Source: a gamma proteobacterium HTCC2207
GTDB lineage: Bacteria > Pseudomonadota > Gammaproteobacteria > Pseudomonadales > Porticoccaceae
Length of the DNA: 64,000 bases
Assembly: GCA_000153445.1 (NCBI GenBank)
Contig: CH672399.1
Coordinates: 113,580-177,579 of the forward strand
Reading direction: 5' to 3'
The notes under the pieces were generated by a model. The model did no database searches, had not been told where the DNA came from, and saw only the letters and a program-made list of their open reading frames with translations. Position numbers and translations under genes: made by a program. Positions 56,446 through 64,000 of this stretch are shown piece after piece (position 1 is the first letter of the stretch; every line of letters begins with the position of its first letter).

Positions 56446-57103
56446 AAGTCGTAGACTGCTCTAGGGTTGCACGATCAGTGCGCAGATTATTGGCACTGTC
56501 TGAATGATCTACATAACCAAAGGAGAGGCCCATCATCAATTTAAAACGGCTCTCAATACCCAGTTCTTCACGTACTAGATCCGGATAGCAGCTCACTGAT
56601 GTCTGTGGGCAAGAACCCAGACCGGCATTTTCCATTGCCAACATCAGGGTCTGAGCGTACATACCTGTATCACCTGCCAGACGCACCAGCTCGGGAAATT
56701 CGTCGGTAACAAAAATAAATGCTATGTGCGGTGCATCGAAGAATTCAAAGTTGCGCATCCACGACCAGGCGCGCTTTTCACGATCTTCGCGAGTGACTCC
56801 CTGATGCTCCCAGAGACCCAATGCAGAACAAATCTGACGCTCACGATAGTCGCCGCTAAACTTACCCTGCCAGGGGAAATCGGGATTGCCGCTGGGCTCT
56901 TTTACCGCCGCCGCCTTCATCTTTTCACGCATATTATTGCAGGCATCACCGGATAGAACATGCACATGCCAGGGCTGAACATTACAGTTGGAGGGCGCCC
57001 AGTTGGCCAGCTCAAAAATCTCTTTTAGGGTCTTTTCGTCCACCGCCTTGGGTAAAAATCCACGATAGGAGTGTCGAGCCTTAACCACATCTGCAAATTC
57101 CAT
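56435..57103 (-). CDS. Nitroreductase-family flavoprotein
   Basis: An FMN-dependent NAD(P)H nitroreductase-fold protein of 222 residues. Conserved parts are KARHSYRGFLPKAVDEKTL, ANWAPSNCNVQPWHVHV and GLGSCPQTSVSCYPDLVREELGI. It may reduce nitro compounds, quinones or enoates; the substrate is not clear. The C-terminus ends within the 15-bp tandem repeat. Confidence 0.92.
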   Translation of the reverse strand: MEFADVVKARHSYRGFLPKAVDEKTLKEIFELANWAPSNCNVQPWHVHVLSGDACNNMREKMKAAAVKEPSGNPDFPWQGKFSGDYRERQICSALGLWEHQGVTREDREKRAWSWMRNFEFFDAPHIAFIFVTDEFPELVRLAGDTGMYAQTLMLAMENAGLGSCPQTSVSCYPDLVREELGIESRFKLMMGLSFGYVDHSDSANNLRTDRATLEQSTTFHS

Positions 57104-57181
57104 TCTCTCTTCCTTTGACTATTTTGTATGCGTTGGACTGTAACAATGCCGCTATAACCTGTCACGTATTTCAGGCCTATA

Positions 57182-57240
57182 GCAACTATTTATTGGGTAA
57201 CTATTTAAAGAGCAACTATTTAAATGCTAGCTATTTAAAA
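57182..57240. repeat. 14-16-bp degenerate tandem repeat, 4 units
   Basis: Units around the core AACTATTTA occur at 57182, 57198, 57212 and 57226 (for example GCAACTATTTAAAT and GCTAGCTATTTAAAA). The array lies between the nitroreductase start and the acyl-CoA dehydrogenase terminator. Confidence 0.85.
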
Positions 57241-57250
57241 CGCTGGATGT

Positions 57251-57281
57251 AAAAAAACCCTGCAGCGCAAACTACAGGGTT
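57251..57281 (-). terminator. Terminator of the acyl-CoA dehydrogenase gene
   Basis: AACCCTG (57256-57262) pairs with CAGGGTT (57275-57281), with further pairing inside. On the minus strand the stem is followed by T7 (complement of A57251-A57257). It lies 28 nt beyond the stop codon at 57309. Confidence 0.88.
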
Positions 57282-57308
57282 CCTGAACGTTTTTCTTGGC
57301 AATACTAT

Positions 57309-59120
57309 CTATTCGAAGTAGCTAGTCGGCATTGCCATCAGGCTTTCAAGATTGGCACTCAGGGTTTTAGCATGGGCGTCAGCTCGGGGCAAAATACGCT
57401 CAAAGAAAAACTCTGCGCTGTGCAACTTAGACTCGAGGAAGTTCTTGTCACCCCCACCCGCCGCCAACTGTTTGTGTGCAGCGAAACTCATCTTTGCCCA
57501 CATAAAGCCCATATAGGCGTAACCAGAGTACATCAGGAAATCAACCGATGAAGCGCCGACATTATCTGGATTCTTCTTCGCTCGCATCGCCATGCGATAA
57601 GCCAGATAGCGCCACTTGATCGCTAGTTTGGCAACAGTCCAAGCCTGCTTGCGCATCTGCTTAGCCTGAGGTGATTTTTTCCAAGGCAGAAACTGGCCAG
57701 CAAAACTGAGCATCTCGCCAGTAAAGACATTGAGCTGCTTGAATTTATCCATCAGCACTTTACGCCCAACCAGATCCAAGGCCTGAATACCGGTGGTGCC
57801 TTCATACAAGGTGGCAATGCGACTGTCCCGAAGAATCTGTTCCATGCCCCACTCTTTAATGTAGCCGTGACCCCCAAACACCTGGACACCATGATTGGCT
57901 GCTTCAACACCCAGCTCAGTAATAAAACCTTTTAAAATAGGGGTACAGAAGCCCAAGCGAATTTCTGCAGCATCACGTTCCTCCTGACTGTTGCCGCCGC
58001 GATAGAGGTCGGCAAACTGGCTGGCATAAGTCACCATGGCACGACCGCCTTCGGCGATAACTCTCTGGGTCAGCAACATGCGACGCACATCTGGATGCTC
58101 AATAATGGCATCGGCTGGACCTTCCGGATTCTTTACACCTGAAATAGAGCGCATAGCCAGACGCTCGCGAGCATATTTGGCGGCACCCTGATAAGAGCGC
58201 TCAGCTGCCGCGGCACCCTGACTAGCAGTTCCTATGCGCGCAACATTCATGTAGGTGAACATAGCCGCCAGACCCTGGTTGGGTTCGCCGATCAAAAAGG
58301 CTTTGGCGTCGTCAAAATTGAGCACTGCAGTACCGTTTCCGTGGATACCCATTTTGTGCTCAATGGAGCCACAGCGAACGCCATTGCGCTCCCCTGCAGA
58401 ACCATCCTCAGCAACCAAGAATTTAGGAATAATAAACAGCGACAGACCTTTGGTACCCTTGGGTGCATCCGGCAATTTGGCTAGCACTATATGAACAATA
58501 TTGTCAGTCAGATCGTGCTCGCCTGCGCTGATAAAGATCTTGGTACCATTGACCTTATAGCTGCCGTCATCGTTGGGAACCGCCTTAGTCTTCATCAAAC
58601 CTAGATCAGTACCGCAGTGGGGTTCAGTGAGACACATGGTGCCACTCCAAACGCCGCTGATCAGCTTGACCAAATAATCCTTCTTCTGCTGCTCGGTACC
58701 GCTGGTTTCAAGCGTCGCAACAGCGCCTTCACTGAGACCGGGGTACATAGCCCAGGCCCAGTTGGCGGTAGTCATCATCTCATTGATCGCGATACCAATA
58801 GACGATGGCAATCCCTGGCCTCCCATATCGGTGCTACCCGTCAAGCTAGTCCAACCAGCCTCAATAAACTTCTGATAGGCTTCCTTAAAGCCTGCAGGTG
58901 TAGTTACCACACCGTTATCCCAAGTACAGCCATCGTCGCCGCTCTGATAGATGGGCGCCAATTCGTTTTCACAGAACTTGGCTGCTTCAGTAAAGATAGC
59001 CTCAACCATGTCATTGCTGGCTTCGTCTCCGCCCTGAACACTTTTATATTTGCTCTGCATATCGAGCACATCGTTGAACAGAAACAGGTAATCATTTACC
59101 GGAACTTTATAATCAGGCAT
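57309..59120 (-). CDS. Long-form acyl-CoA dehydrogenase
   Basis: FAD-dependent acyl-CoA dehydrogenase of 603 residues, the long type with an extra C-terminal domain. It has the flavin-binding MCLTEPHCGTDLGLM, HKMGIHGNGTAVL, the QVFGGHGYIKEWGMEQ signature and a catalytic Glu in LYEGTTGIQALDL. This type acts on fatty acyl-CoAs (FadE-like) and also includes DmdC, which acts on methylmercaptopropionyl-CoA; no dmdA, dmdB or dmdD is nearby, so I do not choose. It begins 10 nt before... its start codon is 10 nt from the MaoC-like gene stop on the same strand, so MaoC-like precedes it in one operon. Confidence 0.93.
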   Translation of the reverse strand: MPDYKVPVNDYLFLFNDVLDMQSKYKSVQGGDEASNDMVEAIFTEAAKFCENELAPIYQSGDDGCTWDNGVVTTPAGFKEAYQKFIEAGWTSLTGSTDMGGQGLPSSIGIAINEMMTTANWAWAMYPGLSEGAVATLETSGTEQQKKDYLVKLISGVWSGTMCLTEPHCGTDLGLMKTKAVPNDDGSYKVNGTKIFISAGEHDLTDNIVHIVLAKLPDAPKGTKGLSLFIIPKFLVAEDGSAGERNGVRCGSIEHKMGIHGNGTAVLNFDDAKAFLIGEPNQGLAAMFTYMNVARIGTASQGAAAAERSYQGAAKYARERLAMRSISGVKNPEGPADAIIEHPDVRRMLLTQRVIAEGGRAMVTYASQFADLYRGGNSQEERDAAEIRLGFCTPILKGFITELGVEAANHGVQVFGGHGYIKEWGMEQILRDSRIATLYEGTTGIQALDLVGRKVLMDKFKQLNVFTGEMLSFAGQFLPWKKSPQAKQMRKQAWTVAKLAIKWRYLAYRMAMRAKKNPDNVGASSVDFLMYSGYAYMGFMWAKMSFAAHKQLAAGGGDKNFLESKLHSAEFFFERILPRADAHAKTLSANLESLMAMPTSYFE

Positions 59121-59130
59121 TACTACTCTC

Positions 59131-60039
59131 CTATGAGATTTGGCCTAGCAAGTGGAGAACTCCACTGGTCTTGTTTTGTAATGAGAAACTCTCACCCTGT
59201 TGATTTACGTGGCTATTAAAGACTACCTCAGCGGGCAAAAACAATGGGCGATGAAATGCCACATCGACGCTGTAGCCGGCGCTCGGCAGTTTTTCTTCCA
59301 GTGCGGCCAAACAGCGCGCTTTGGACCACATACCGTGGGCAATCGCCTGTTTAAAACCAAATAGTTTAGCCGTGATATCGGAGAGATGAATCGGGTTGTA
59401 GTCAGCGGAGACCTTGGCGTAGCGGCGGCCAATATCAGCCTCAACTGTCCAATTTTGCGAGTTGCCCTGAGGAGAGGTTTCTTTGCTCCGAATTACGGGC
59501 ACACCCGTCTCACAGCGATTCAAATAGGTCGAGGTGCTAGACCAGACCAGTTGATTATCCACCACAGCAGAGACATCTATATCCCATTCAACACCGCGAC
59601 TGGTCACCTCACTGTTGCCAATCGTCGCTCTCATACTGATCGGCGCCCGCAGATCAAACGCTTCAAGAACCGAGATCTGATTACGCAAATGGACCTGACC
59701 CATGGCTTTCATGGGAAAGTCCTGCTGAATAAGTAAATTTAACGACAGCGGAAAAGACAGCATATGCAGATAGGTAGCGGGCAGCACTGAGTTATCACTA
59801 AAACCGCAGAGGGCCCGATAAGCGCGCAGGTCAGCCTGACGAATTCGCAGGTGGTTGATTTCGGTACTCAGCGCCGGCAGCACATCACCCAGCTGATAGT
59901 AGCCAGATTTAAACGCGGCTCGGCCTAAAAGAGAAGGCATGCTCGGCAAATGGTCCAATACTATTGGCGCGAAGCCTACAGATGGCGAACTGCTATGGGC
60001 TTTATCGGACTGCTGGTTTTGACTATTCATATCTTTCAT
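59131..60039 (-). CDS. MaoC-like double hot-dog dehydratase
   Basis: A protein of about 302 residues with two hot-dog domains. The C-terminal one carries the hydratase-2 motif YAKVSADYNPIHLSD followed by FGFKQAIAHGMW, with the Asp-His pair of (R)-specific enoyl-CoA hydratases. It should hydrate enoyl-CoA or enoyl-ACP. The ATG at 60039 has GGAGG 11 nt upstream; the frame is open to an ATG at 60066. It lies 10 nt upstream of the acyl-CoA dehydrogenase, so a fatty-acid or PHA-type role is likely. Confidence 0.88.
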   Translation of the reverse strand: MKDMNSQNQQSDKAHSSSPSVGFAPIVLDHLPSMPSLLGRAAFKSGYYQLGDVLPALSTEINHLRIRQADLRAYRALCGFSDNSVLPATYLHMLSFPLSLNLLIQQDFPMKAMGQVHLRNQISVLEAFDLRAPISMRATIGNSEVTSRGVEWDIDVSAVVDNQLVWSSTSTYLNRCETGVPVIRSKETSPQGNSQNWTVEADIGRRYAKVSADYNPIHLSDITAKLFGFKQAIAHGMWSKARCLAALEEKLPSAGYSVDVAFHRPLFLPAEVVFNSHVNQQGESFSLQNKTSGVLHLLGQIS

Positions 60040-60200
60040 TCTGCGTGAAACCTCCCTGGTAGTCATTGGCAGTAAAAAAACTCTATATTGTCATTTCGGC
60101 CAATCACATATAATATCAATCTTCGCCGTTATCTCAGACTCATAGAGCCTAATGGCGTCGTGTTGAGCGCTATGGAGCGGGTCAAGAGCGCCATCAAGCA

Positions 60201-60264
60201 TTTTTAAGAGCTGCTATTTTTAAGAGCTACAATTTTAAGAACTACTATTTTTAATCGGCTACTA
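60201..60264. repeat. 15-17-bp tandem repeat, 4 units
   Basis: Units TTTTTAAGAGCTGCTA (60201), TTTTTAAGAGCTACAA (60217), TTTTAAGAACTACTA (60233) and TTTTTAATCGGCTACTA (60248). The array ends 9 nt before the AraC-type start codon, so it forms most of that gene's leader. Confidence 0.93.
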
Positions 60265-60273
60265 GGTAAGTGT

Positions 60274-61287
60274 ATGTCAGGTTTAACCGATGCGGGAACT
60301 TTAGTCAGACTGGCATATCAAGGTTTAGCCAGCTTAGATGTCGATGCCGACGCCGTTCTGCGCCGCAGTGGACTGGATCCACAACAACTCTACCAAACTA
60401 ATTTACGCACCCAATTCTCGGCCCAACCCCATTTTTGGAAAGCCGCAGTTGAGCTTTCCGGGGACCCCTGCATAGGACTTCATCTGGGCGAAAAGATGCC
60501 CGTCTACAAGGGTCAGATCCTCGAATATTTGTTTCTCAGTAGCGCCACCTTTGGCGATGGCTTGCGCCGAGTAATCAGCTATCAGCGCCTGATCAGCGAT
60601 GCGCTCCATGGACAGCTCAGTGAACATCCAAGACCCTGCCTAACCAGCTACTTTGCCGAGCATCAATACGCCACCTCGCACCTGGCAGAAGCCATGGTTC
60701 TGGGACTCATTAAATCTTTTCAAGCGGTTACCGACGGCGCGTTTAAGGCGGAAAAAATTGTTTTCAATCATGCGCCCAATACCAATCTGGACGAATACCA
60801 GCGGATATTTCAATGTGAGGTTGAGTTTAATGCGCCATCGTTTCAACTCCACTTTGCCCCAGAGATTCTCAACTACCGTTCACTGAATGCGGTGCCTGAG
60901 TTACTCAACCTCCATGTTAAGGCCGCCGATCAGCATCTGGCACGACTGCAACAGCAGGATTTTGTGCGTTTGGTTCGCACTCAGATTGCAGCGCTATTGG
61001 AAAGTGCTGAGGTAACATTGGAAAAGGTTGCCGAGCAACTTGAGATCACGCCGCGGAATCTTAGGCATCAGCTCAATTCCGCAGAGACCAGCTTTCAGCG
61101 ATTACTCAATGAGCACCGCCGCTCACTGGCCAAACGACTGCTATCGCAAACCGATGAGGAGATTAGCGAAATTGTCTATCTCACCGGTTTCTCTGAACCC
61201 AGTACCTTTTATCGCGCCTTTAAACGCTGGGAGGGAACTACACCGATTGAGTACCGCAAGCGGGCGAAAGCTAGGCTCTTAATCTAG
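60274..61287 (+). CDS. AraC-family regulator with arabinose-binding-type N domain
   Basis: A 337-residue transcription regulator. The N-terminal domain (about 1-200) is of the Arabinose_bd/OruR type, with GDPCIGLHLGEKMP typical. The C-terminal AraC HTH shows VAEQLEITPRNLRHQLNSA and the motif SEIVYLTGFSEPSTFYRAFKRWEG with TPIEYR. Related regulators often control fatty-acid or polyhydroxyalkanoate genes. It is divergent from the MaoC/acyl-CoA dehydrogenase pair, which it may control (inference). Its last codons lie within a 13-bp tandem repeat. Confidence 0.93.
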   Translation: MSGLTDAGTLVRLAYQGLASLDVDADAVLRRSGLDPQQLYQTNLRTQFSAQPHFWKAAVELSGDPCIGLHLGEKMPVYKGQILEYLFLSSATFGDGLRRVISYQRLISDALHGQLSEHPRPCLTSYFAEHQYATSHLAEAMVLGLIKSFQAVTDGAFKAEKIVFNHAPNTNLDEYQRIFQCEVEFNAPSFQLHFAPEILNYRSLNAVPELLNLHVKAADQHLARLQQQDFVRLVRTQIAALLESAEVTLEKVAEQLEITPRNLRHQLNSAETSFQRLLNEHRRSLAKRLLSQTDEEISEIVYLTGFSEPSTFYRAFKRWEGTTPIEYRKRAKARLLI

Positions 61288-61335
61288 GCTCTTACACTAA
61301 GGTCTTAAACTAAGGTCTTGGCCTAGAATCTTGAA
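61271..61335. repeat. 13-bp tandem repeat, 5 units, starting inside araC-like gene
   Basis: Units CTAGGCTCTTAAT (61271), CTAGGCTCTTACA (61284), CTAAGGTCTTAAA (61297), CTAAGGTCTTGGC (61310) and CTAGAATCTTGAA (61323). The first unit encodes the final RLLI and holds part of the stop codon of the AraC-type gene. Confidence 0.93.
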
Positions 61336-61443
61336 TAAGCCCCTAAAACCCGCCACCAATGATCGACGGCATTTCCCCCACAAGTCACATGCAGTAGAAT
61401 GCAGCCTGATTTTATTTTTCCATCTCACAGAGCAACAGTCCCT

Positions 61444-64000
61444 ATGACCCAGCACCCAGCGTTTGAGCTTTTGCGCGAGCAAGAGATACCCTCCCTAAAT
61501 GTTTGCTATCAGGAATATCGCCACCGAGTGACTGGTGCGCAACATATCCACCTAGCTGCCGACAATAAAGAGAATGTGTTCCTCGTTGCCCTGCGCACAG
61601 TGCCAATGGACTCTACAGGTGTTGCCCATATTCTCGAGCATACCGCGCTCTGTGGCAGTGAAAAATACCCGGTTCGCGACCCATTCTTTATGATGATTCG
61701 GCGCTCACTCAACACCTTTATGAATGCCTTTACCAGTTCCGACTGGACCGCTTATCCCTTTGCCAGCCAGAACAAAAAAGATTTCAACAATCTCCTCGAT
61801 GTGTACCTGGATTCAGTGTTTTTTGCCCGCCTAGACCCCTTGGATTTTGCTCAGGAAGGCCATCGCCTAGAATTTGCCGATGCCGCCGACTCAAGCTCTG
61901 AGCTCACCTACAAAGGTGTGGTATTCAATGAAATGAAAGGTGCCATGAGCTCGATCAACTCGACTCTGTGGCAAACCATGAGTAAGCATCTCTACCCTAC
62001 CAGTACCTATCACTACAACAGTGGCGGCGAGCCAGCGGATATTCCGGACCTGACCTACGATCAATTTAAAGCGTTTTATAAAACTCACTATCACCCGAGC
62101 AATGCGATTTTTGTGACCTTTGGTGATATAGACGCCGCCGAGCATCAGGCGACTTTTGAAACCAACGCCCTCAGTCGCTTTGAAAAACTCGACTGTCATA
62201 TTGCCGTCACTGACGAACAGCGCTACACCACACCACAGTATTTTGAAGAGACCTACGCCGCTGATGATCAAGCACCTTTAGACGATCACACCCATATTGT
62301 TGTGTCCTGGCTGCTGGGTGACTCGACTAATTTAGAAGCTACTATGCAGGCCCGCCTACTGGCCAGTGTACTGCTGGATAACAGCGGCTCACCGTTACTC
62401 AAAGCATTGGAAACCACCGATCTGGGTACGTCGCCCTCACCCATGTGCGGCCTTGAAGACTCGCAGAAAGAGCTGTGTTTTGCCTGTGGTATCGAGGGCT
62501 CTAATCCTGAGCAGGCGGATGCCGTTGAAAAACTGATTCTCGATGTGTTGCAGGACGTTGCTGACAATGGACTACCCCTAGAACAGGTGGCTGCCAGTCT
62601 CCATCAGTTGGAGCTGTCTCAGCGGGAAGTGTCCGGTGGCGGCTACCCTTATGGTCTCAATTTAATTCTTACCTCATTGACCAGCGCCACTCATCGGGGT
62701 GATCCGGTGGATCTGTTAAATCTGGATCCGGTACTGGAAAAGCTCCAGCAGCAGATCCAAGATCCGCAGTTTATACGGTCCCTCGCCAAGGATCTGCTAA
62801 TCAATAATCAGCACCGCATTCGCTTGGTGATGAAACCCGATCACCAGCTCGCCAACACCAGAGATCAGGCTGAGAAAAATCAGCTAGCAGCGATTCAGGT
62901 CAAGCTCAACGACAGTGAGAAACAGGCCATAGTAGACAACGCCGCGGCGCTTAAAGAGCGTCAGGAAATGGAAGAGAATCTGGATATCCTACCCAAGGTT
63001 GGCATTGAAGATGTACCCGCCGATATTGCCTATGCCGAGCGCCACAGTGTCGATAGCACGCCTCTGCCCCTAACCAGCTACAGCGCCGGCACCAATGGCC
63101 TGGCCTACCAGCAGATCATTATGCCAATGCCCGCGCTAACCCAGCAGCAAATGGACCTTCTGCCACTCTACAGCACCTGTGTAACGGAAATGGGAGTCGG
63201 CGACAGAGACTATCAGGCTACACAGCTTTGGCACTCGAGTGTGGTGGGTGCCTACTCGGCCTCTGCATCTGTGCGCAGTGACAAAGATCGCCTGGATCAA
63301 CTCCACGGCAATATTAGCTTCTCGGCAAAAGGTCTGGCGCGCAACCAAAGCGCCATGAGTGATCTGATGCATGAGTCTATGCAAAACAACCGCTTTAACG
63401 AGCTCTCGCGACTGCGCGAACTGGTATCTCAAATCCGCACTCACCGTGAATCGTCCATCGTTGGCAACGGCCATGTGCTGGCGATGACCGCAGCGGCCAG
63501 TGGCCTCTCGGCTAATGCCTATTTAAACCAGCGTTGGGGCGGTATGAGCGGATTGGCCCAGATCAAAGCCTTGGACCAGAGCCTCGAGTCCCAAGCCGGT
63601 CTAGAATCCTTAGCTGCCCAGCTAGAGGAGATACATCAGTTGGTACTGCAGCAACCGCGACAGTATTTACTGGTCGCTGAAGAGCACCGCCTGGATGGCT
63701 TTAAGCAGAGCATTAATAACACCTTTGGCGCTGATCAGCAGGTCGCAGCCCTGCCAACCAACCTGATCGACTACCAGCCCAATCTACAATCGGTCAATCA
63801 CTGCTGGACCGCTAATACTCAGGTGAGTTTCTGCGCTAAAGCCTATGCCACAGTGCCTTCAAGCCATGCAGATTCAGCGGCCCTCACAGTACTCGGCGGC
63901 GTATTGCGCAATGGCTATCTACACCGCACTATTCGCGAACAGGGCGGCGCCTACGGTGGTGGCGCGTCGCAGGATAATCAATCCGGTGCATTCCGCTTTT
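61444..64000 (+). CDS. M16C presequence-protease-like zinc peptidase (partial)
   Basis: The start of a large insulinase-family metallopeptidase of the PreP type; about 852 residues are in the window and the gene continues beyond 64000. The inverted zinc motif HILEH (H62, E65, H66 in VAHILEHTALCGSEKYP) and the downstream Glu in GVVFNEMKGAM are present. The ATG at 61444 begins MTQHPAFELLREQEIPS. It probably degrades peptides in the cytoplasm or, if exported, in the periplasm; no signal peptide is visible. The family usually has about 970 residues, so roughly 120 are missing. Confidence 0.95.
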   Translation, partial: MTQHPAFELLREQEIPSLNVCYQEYRHRVTGAQHIHLAADNKENVFLVALRTVPMDSTGVAHILEHTALCGSEKYPVRDPFFMMIRRSLNTFMNAFTSSDWTAYPFASQNKKDFNNLLDVYLDSVFFARLDPLDFAQEGHRLEFADAADSSSELTYKGVVFNEMKGAMSSINSTLWQTMSKHLYPTSTYHYNSGGEPADIPDLTYDQFKAFYKTHYHPSNAIFVTFGDIDAAEHQATFETNALSRFEKLDCHIAVTDEQRYTTPQYFEETYAADDQAPLDDHTHIVVSWLLGDSTNLEATMQARLLASVLLDNSGSPLLKALETTDLGTSPSPMCGLEDSQKELCFACGIEGSNPEQADAVEKLILDVLQDVADNGLPLEQVAASLHQLELSQREVSGGGYPYGLNLILTSLTSATHRGDPVDLLNLDPVLEKLQQQIQDPQFIRSLAKDLLINNQHRIRLVMKPDHQLANTRDQAEKNQLAAIQVKLNDSEKQAIVDNAAALKERQEMEENLDILPKVGIEDVPADIAYAERHSVDSTPLPLTSYSAGTNGLAYQQIIMPMPALTQQQMDLLPLYSTCVTEMGVGDRDYQATQLWHSSVVGAYSASASVRSDKDRLDQLHGNISFSAKGLARNQSAMSDLMHESMQNNRFNELSRLRELVSQIRTHRESSIVGNGHVLAMTAAASGLSANAYLNQRWGGMSGLAQIKALDQSLESQAGLESLAAQLEEIHQLVLQQPRQYLLVAEEHRLDGFKQSINNTFGADQQVAALPTNLIDYQPNLQSVNHCWTANTQVSFCAKAYATVPSSHADSAALTVLGGVLRNGYLHRTIREQGGAYGGGASQDNQSGAFRF

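Noticed and set aside
57309-59120. Firm call as DmdC of DMSP demethylation
   Set aside because: Length and class fit, but dmdA, dmdB and dmdD are not in the neighbourhood and FadE-like enzymes share the motifs.

Overview
The window reads as chromosome from a marine gammaproteobacterium, most likely a Cellvibrionales / SAR92-Porticoccaceae type relative (inference). The evidence is a Pseudomonas-like core gene order (long-form gap divergent from mfd, a csiV-like gene, nagZ, lexA, topA), a Proteobacterial-type TonB receptor with a GH3 glucosidase, and sodium-coupled functions (Na+-pumping oxaloacetate decarboxylase, Na+/proline symporter). No rRNA, tRNA, prophage, insertion sequence or CRISPR array was found.

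Layout. 0-22.5 kb is mostly housekeeping: gap<>mfd, csiV-like, lipocalin, mscS and nagZ, LOG protein<>lexA (with an SOS box), a 2Fe-2S ferredoxin-like protein, topA with a DUF6586-like partner, UspA, Slt lytic transglycosylase, TatD, MOSC and HD proteins. 22.6-39.4 kb is the accessory core: a GH3 beta-glucosidase, a LytTR response regulator and its histidine kinase on the minus strand, then on the plus strand a TonB-dependent receptor, flavin-dependent halogenase 1, a SapC-family protein, a cupin-8/JmjC-like protein and halogenase 2. It closes with a convergent lipoprotein made of four near-identical tandem domains. I read this as one glucan-type uptake and degradation locus with an enigmatic halogenase/SapC/cupin module. 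39.5-45 kb holds bolA-oadBAG and argS. 45-54 kb holds a degenerate macro-domain protein, putP, ttcA, a DUF547 protein, bioA, a lipocalin-DUF6134-DUF1295 cluster and an Smr protein. 53.7-64 kb holds slyD, a TauE/SafE permease, a diguanylate cyclase, a nitroreductase, an acyl-CoA dehydrogenase with a MaoC-like partner, an AraC regulator and a truncated M16C peptidase.

The most unexplained DNA-level signals are two. First, about ten spacers carry short (12-17 bp) degenerate tandem repeats, often beginning inside the last codons of a gene. Second, one dispersed element with two distinct conserved ends occurs twice in opposite orientations (6826-6949 and 48247-48497), and the second copy has an expanded 26-bp tandem array. 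Protein-level oddities are a nonsense codon inside the apparent signal peptide of the DUF547 gene, a macro domain that has lost its ligand-binding motifs, a 9-unit in-frame 12-bp minisatellite in the csiV-like gene, and a pair of halogenases of which only one keeps the canonical WxWxIP motif.
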